Positions 6,067 through 7,434 of a stretch of 7,434 nt of DNA are shown here, one piece after another. Source of the stretch: an uncultured Oscillospiraceae bacterium (GTDB lineage Bacteria; Bacillota; Clostridia; Oscillospirales; Oscillospiraceae); NCBI GenBank assembly GCA_934636045.1, contig CAKTZP010000107.1, forward strand, positions 1-7,434. The letters are read 5' to 3'. Each line of letters starts with the position of its first letter. Position 1 is the first letter of the stretch. The notes under the pieces are model-generated. The model was given only the letters and a program-made list of their open reading frames with translations. It had not been told where the DNA came from and ran no database searches. The position numbers and the translations under genes are program-made.

Positions 6067-6231
6067 TCACGCCTGCACCGCCTTTTGACCATCAGCGAAG
6101 CCTCTTGCATAGGCTTTGTCGGCGACGGCTTTCATGAGATTCACGATAGCCAATTCCACGGGATTAACTTCTCTGCCGGAAATTTCCGAAAGCGATTCGG
6201 CAACGGCAGCGGAATCGAAATACTCCTTCAT
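6067..6231 (-). CDS. Small hypothetical protein, last gene of the element cluster
   Basis: This is a 54-residue acidic and helical protein with no family I recognise. It starts MKEYFDSAAVAESLSEISG and ends in a probable amphipathic helix, NLMKAVADKAYARGFADGQK. The start ATG (6231-6229) overlaps the stop of the upstream gene in an ATGA, and GGGGGAGG lies 5 nt before it, so translational coupling is likely. It is too short to be identified by length alone; the overlap and ribosome binding site are the main reasons to accept it. It has no signal peptide or membrane segment. Confidence 0.65.
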   Translation of the reverse strand: MKEYFDSAAVAESLSEISGREVNPVELAIVNLMKAVADKAYARGFADGQKAVQA

Positions 6232-6449
6232 CGCGCCTCCCCCTTTCTGACGGGAACGACCTTAATGCCGAGGTCGATGCAGTTTGTCAGATACGTGATC
6301 GTCTCGACGACGAAATCCGCCCAAAGGTCGAGTGCAACAGGGTCGCAGATGAAAGAACCCTCGTCGCGAATAGTGTAGCTGGATTCTCTCAGGGAAACGG
6401 AAATACCAACTTTGCCATCAATGGCATTGCAAACTTCTCGAACAGTCAT
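6228..6449 (-). CDS. Small phage/ICE-like hypothetical protein
   Basis: This 73-residue soluble protein starts MTVREVCNAIDGKVGISVSL and ends LGIKVVPVRKGEAR. The layout of a short N-terminal helix, a strand, a central region ending in a hydrophobic segment (about 38-57) and a final strand resembles a class of small proteins I associate with Clostridia prophages. I cannot name a family and assign no function. AAGGAAGG with 9 nt spacing precedes the ATG at 6449. It follows the zinc-ribbon gene by 19 nt and overlaps the next gene by 4 nt, so it is part of one operon. Confidence 0.7.
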   Translation of the reverse strand: MTVREVCNAIDGKVGISVSLRESSYTIRDEGSFICDPVALDLWADFVVETITYLTNCIDLGIKVVPVRKGEAR

Positions 6450-6468
6450 TTTTTATCGCCTTCCTTTT

Positions 6469-6684
6469 TCAGGCTTCGCGCAGATTGCTATGCTGAAAGC
6501 GGCGAAAGACGCGCTTTTCCGAGCACTCACGGCAGAAGCAGCCGGTACCGTAAAGATCGGATTCGCCATCTCCGAGAATCTCTTGCAAGTCAACCTTGAT
6601 CTCCCTTCCGCAGCCGATGCAGCGAGTGTAAACGTTGTCGTCCTCAATGTAGACTTTGGTTCCGCGGTGTTTAAGATAAAACAT
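6469..6684 (-). CDS. Small zinc-ribbon-like protein
   Basis: This 71-residue protein has two CxxC pairs, C22-IG-C25 and C51-RE-C54, plus C49. The 25-residue separation suggests a zinc ribbon. The linker VDLQEILGDGESDLYGTG is acidic, and the C-terminus is basic (EKRVFRRFQH). Such small zinc ribbons occur widely in phages and mobile elements as nucleic-acid or protein-binding modules; the specific role is unknown. The TAAGGAGG ribosome binding site is formed partly by the stop codon of the preceding gene, 12 nt upstream of the ATG at 6684, so the two are tightly linked. It is not homologous to any named family I can be sure of. Confidence 0.75.
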   Translation of the reverse strand: MFYLKHRGTKVYIEDDNVYTRCIGCGREIKVDLQEILGDGESDLYGTGCFCRECSEKRVFRRFQHSNLREA

Positions 6685-6696
6685 GATTTTTCCTCC

Positions 6697-6972
6697 TTAT
6701 GCCACGCAAAAACGGCGGCTTGTTATTGTTTTGGTGTATTTTTCTGCCAGATCGGGCAGCGCTTTGCGCAGTGCTGCGCTGTCAATTCTGGAAGAAGTTA
6801 CAGGTTTGAAAGTGATTTTCCAGTCGGAGCCGTTCATGGTATCGACGCCGTGTGCGTCCATGTAGTCTTTCAGGCTGTCCGTAATGCCGTTCATGGCCGC
6901 TGCCAGCTCGTCGGCCATCCTGCGAAGCTCCCGCAGTTCATTGACCTTGCTGTTGATTTCTTTTTCGCTCAT
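6697..6972 (-). CDS. Phage-type protein with N-terminal coiled coil and SRRF C-terminus
   Basis: This 91-residue protein is the first gene of the minus-strand cluster. Residues about 1-40 form a charged heptad-like helix (NSKVNELRELRRMADELAAA). Residues 50-91 carry WKITFKPVTSSRIDSAALRK, then a Pro-Asp turn and KYTKTITSRRFCVA. This pattern of K-x-V-T-S-x-R-x-D, A-L, and a terminal (T/S)SRRF resembles the C-terminal segment I associate with small phage proteins near YqaJ/Gp157-type recombination genes in Firmicutes. I cannot run a search, so the function is left open. GAAAGGAG precedes the ATG at 6972, and a strong promoter lies at 7130-7158, leaving a leader of about 150 nt. Confidence 0.75.
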   Translation of the reverse strand: MSEKEINSKVNELRELRRMADELAAAMNGITDSLKDYMDAHGVDTMNGSDWKITFKPVTSSRIDSAALRKALPDLAEKYTKTITSRRFCVA

Positions 6973-7129
6973 GTGTAAAAACTCCTTTCATTCTTGGCAA
7001 AGGGGCCGGAGGCTTTAAGCATCTAGCGCGCTGCGCGTCTCATTCTCCCTTATCCGTTCCGGCTCTTATCTGGCGTTCTTGGTTCGGCTTCCGCTTACTT
7101 CGTCCGTCTTGCCTTTGCTTTGTAGCTTC
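6973..7129 (-). other. Long 5' leader of the small-gene operon
   Basis: About 150 nt lie between the predicted start of transcription near 7123 and the first ATG at 6972. A short palindromic GCGC-AGC-GCGC is visible at about 7027-7039, and purine-rich stretches alternate with G/C-rich ones. No coding potential with a ribosome binding site was found inside, and I recognise no riboswitch class. Confidence 0.35.
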
Positions 7130-7158
7130 ATTATAGTATATCTGCACAGATATATCAA
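7130..7158 (-). promoter_or_regulatory. Leftward promoter of the element small-gene operon
   Basis: On the minus strand TTGATA (7158-7153) and a perfect TATAAT (7135-7130) are separated by 17 nt. The spacer is almost entirely filled by an 18-bp palindrome, so binding there should block RNA polymerase. Confidence 0.8.
7137..7154. promoter_or_regulatory. Operator 1, perfect palindrome within the leftward promoter
   Basis: TATATCTG-CA-CAGATATA has perfect 8-bp arms and a 2-nt centre. It occupies the spacer between -10 and -35 of the leftward promoter, a classic repressor position. Confidence 0.7.
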
Positions 7159-7172
7159 TAGGTATTATGCAC

Positions 7173-7188
7173 ATATTTGCGCAGATAT
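7173..7188. promoter_or_regulatory. Operator 2, same format with one mismatch
   Basis: ATATTTG-CG-CAGATAT matches operator 1 except for one arm base and the centre. Its centre is 35 bp from that of operator 1, between the two divergent promoters. Confidence 0.6.
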
Positions 7189-7203
7189 ATTTGTATATTT
7201 TCT

Positions 7204-7219
7204 CTATATACGCAGATAT
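7204..7219. promoter_or_regulatory. Operator 3, half-conserved site at the rightward promoter
   Basis: CTATATA-CG-CAGATAT keeps the right arm fully and the left arm in 4 of 7 positions. Its centre is 31 bp from operator 2, and it covers the -35 region of the rightward promoter. Confidence 0.45.
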
Positions 7220-7226
7220 TAATCTA

Positions 7227-7235
7227 TGCTATAAT
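7227..7235 (+). promoter_or_regulatory. Rightward extended -10 promoter
   Basis: TGC-TATAAT is a perfect -10 with the extended TGn motif. The hexamer 17 nt upstream (TATACG) is a poor -35, as expected for an extended -10 promoter. Transcription would start near 7242, giving a short leader with GGAGGTG just before the gene at 7261. Confidence 0.65.
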
Positions 7236-7260
7236 AGAATCGTGGAGGTGACGTGCAAAA

Positions 7261-7434
7261 ATGGCTGTATCAAAAGCCCAGCAAAAGGCTGTAAATAAAT
7301 ACATGGCTGCAAACTATGACCGAATCAATCTGACCGTGGCCAAAGGACGCAAGGAAGAAATACAAGCGCACGCAGAGATTACCGGCGAATCTGTCAACAG
7401 TTTTATCGGGCGTGCAATTGCCGAAACCATGCAG
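7261..7434 (+). CDS. Ribbon-helix-helix (Arc/CopG-like) DNA-binding protein, partial
   Basis: The first 58 residues are visible; the gene runs off the right edge. After a basic, helical N-terminal arm (MAVSKAQQKAVNKYMAANY), the sequence RINLTVAKG forms the likely DNA-contacting strand. Two helices follow, RKEEIQAHAEITG and ESVNSFIGRAIAETM, which is the ribbon-helix-helix order with the typical G-E-S-V-N-S-F turn. Such proteins act as dimers in antitoxins, plasmid copy control and ICE regulators. GGAGGTG lies about 10 nt before the ATG. The gene reads away from three related operators and a leftward promoter, so autoregulation and control of the small-gene operon are likely but inferred. Confidence 0.85.
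   Translation, partial: MAVSKAQQKAVNKYMAANYDRINLTVAKGRKEEIQAHAEITGESVNSFIGRAIAETMQ

Larger units (their letters stand above)
5917..7434. mobile_element. Possible end of an integrated mobile element next to tRNA-Thr
   Basis: Immediately after the tRNA the GC content drops and the gene content changes from core metabolism to short, closely packed unknown genes. One of these has a phage-type C-terminal motif, and the cluster faces a divergent control region and a ribbon-helix-helix protein of a kind common on ICEs and plasmids. This fits a prophage or integrative element that used the tRNA 3' end as attachment site. No integrase, excisionase or second att copy lies in the window, and the left boundary is set at the tRNA end by convention only. 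A degraded remnant is equally possible. Confidence 0.42.

Noticed and set aside
6412..6978. 188-codon plus-strand frame opposite the small genes
   Set aside because: It has no ribosome binding site and an unlikely composition, while three minus-strand genes in the same DNA each have a good Shine-Dalgarno and tight spacing.
7064..7130. Possible 21-codon leader peptide on the minus strand starting with the ATG overlapping TATAAT
   Set aside because: The ATG lies in the promoter -10 itself, upstream of the expected transcript start, and has no ribosome binding site.

Overview
The window looks like chromosomal DNA of a GC-rich anaerobic Clostridia-type Firmicute, plausibly a gut Oscillospiraceae/Ruminococcaceae relative. 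Reasons: strong GGAGG ribosome binding sites, sigma-A type promoters, a sodium-type ATP synthase c subunit, a direct-sulfhydrylation methionine pathway, and an intergenic palindromic repeat of a style I recall from such genomes. The genus cannot be fixed from this sequence alone.

Left third (minus strand, 1-2914): the promoter-proximal part of an F1Fo ATP synthase operon, in the order atpZ-like, atpI-like, atpB (a), atpE (c), atpF (b), atpH (delta, cut by the window edge). Genes overlap or sit close together, and one well-formed promoter lies upstream of atpZ. The c subunit carries ESTGIY plus a second carboxylate in helix 1, which points to Na+ coupling of the two-carboxylate kind.

Middle (plus strand, 3073-5600): a divergent two-gene methionine operon, metY (O-acetylhomoserine sulfhydrylase) and metA. 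MetA has Glu at position 111, the acetyl-CoA signature, so the two enzymes should form a route from homoserine to O-acetylhomoserine to homocysteine. The operon has an excellent promoter about 280 bp upstream. The leader between promoter and gene is filled with a composite inverted-repeat element and further hairpins, and shows no recognisable SAM riboswitch or T-box.

Right third (5601-7434): a nearly T-free spacer and a strong hairpin are followed by a tRNA-Thr(GGU) gene with its own promoter and terminator. Beyond the tRNA the character changes to less GC-rich DNA with four small phage/ICE-like genes on the minus strand. Then comes a divergent control region with repeated ATATCTG-N2-CAGATAT operators and the start of a ribbon-helix-helix protein on the plus strand. 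This is most simply read as one end of a mobile element integrated beside tRNA-Thr. No integrase is visible, so this remains an inference.
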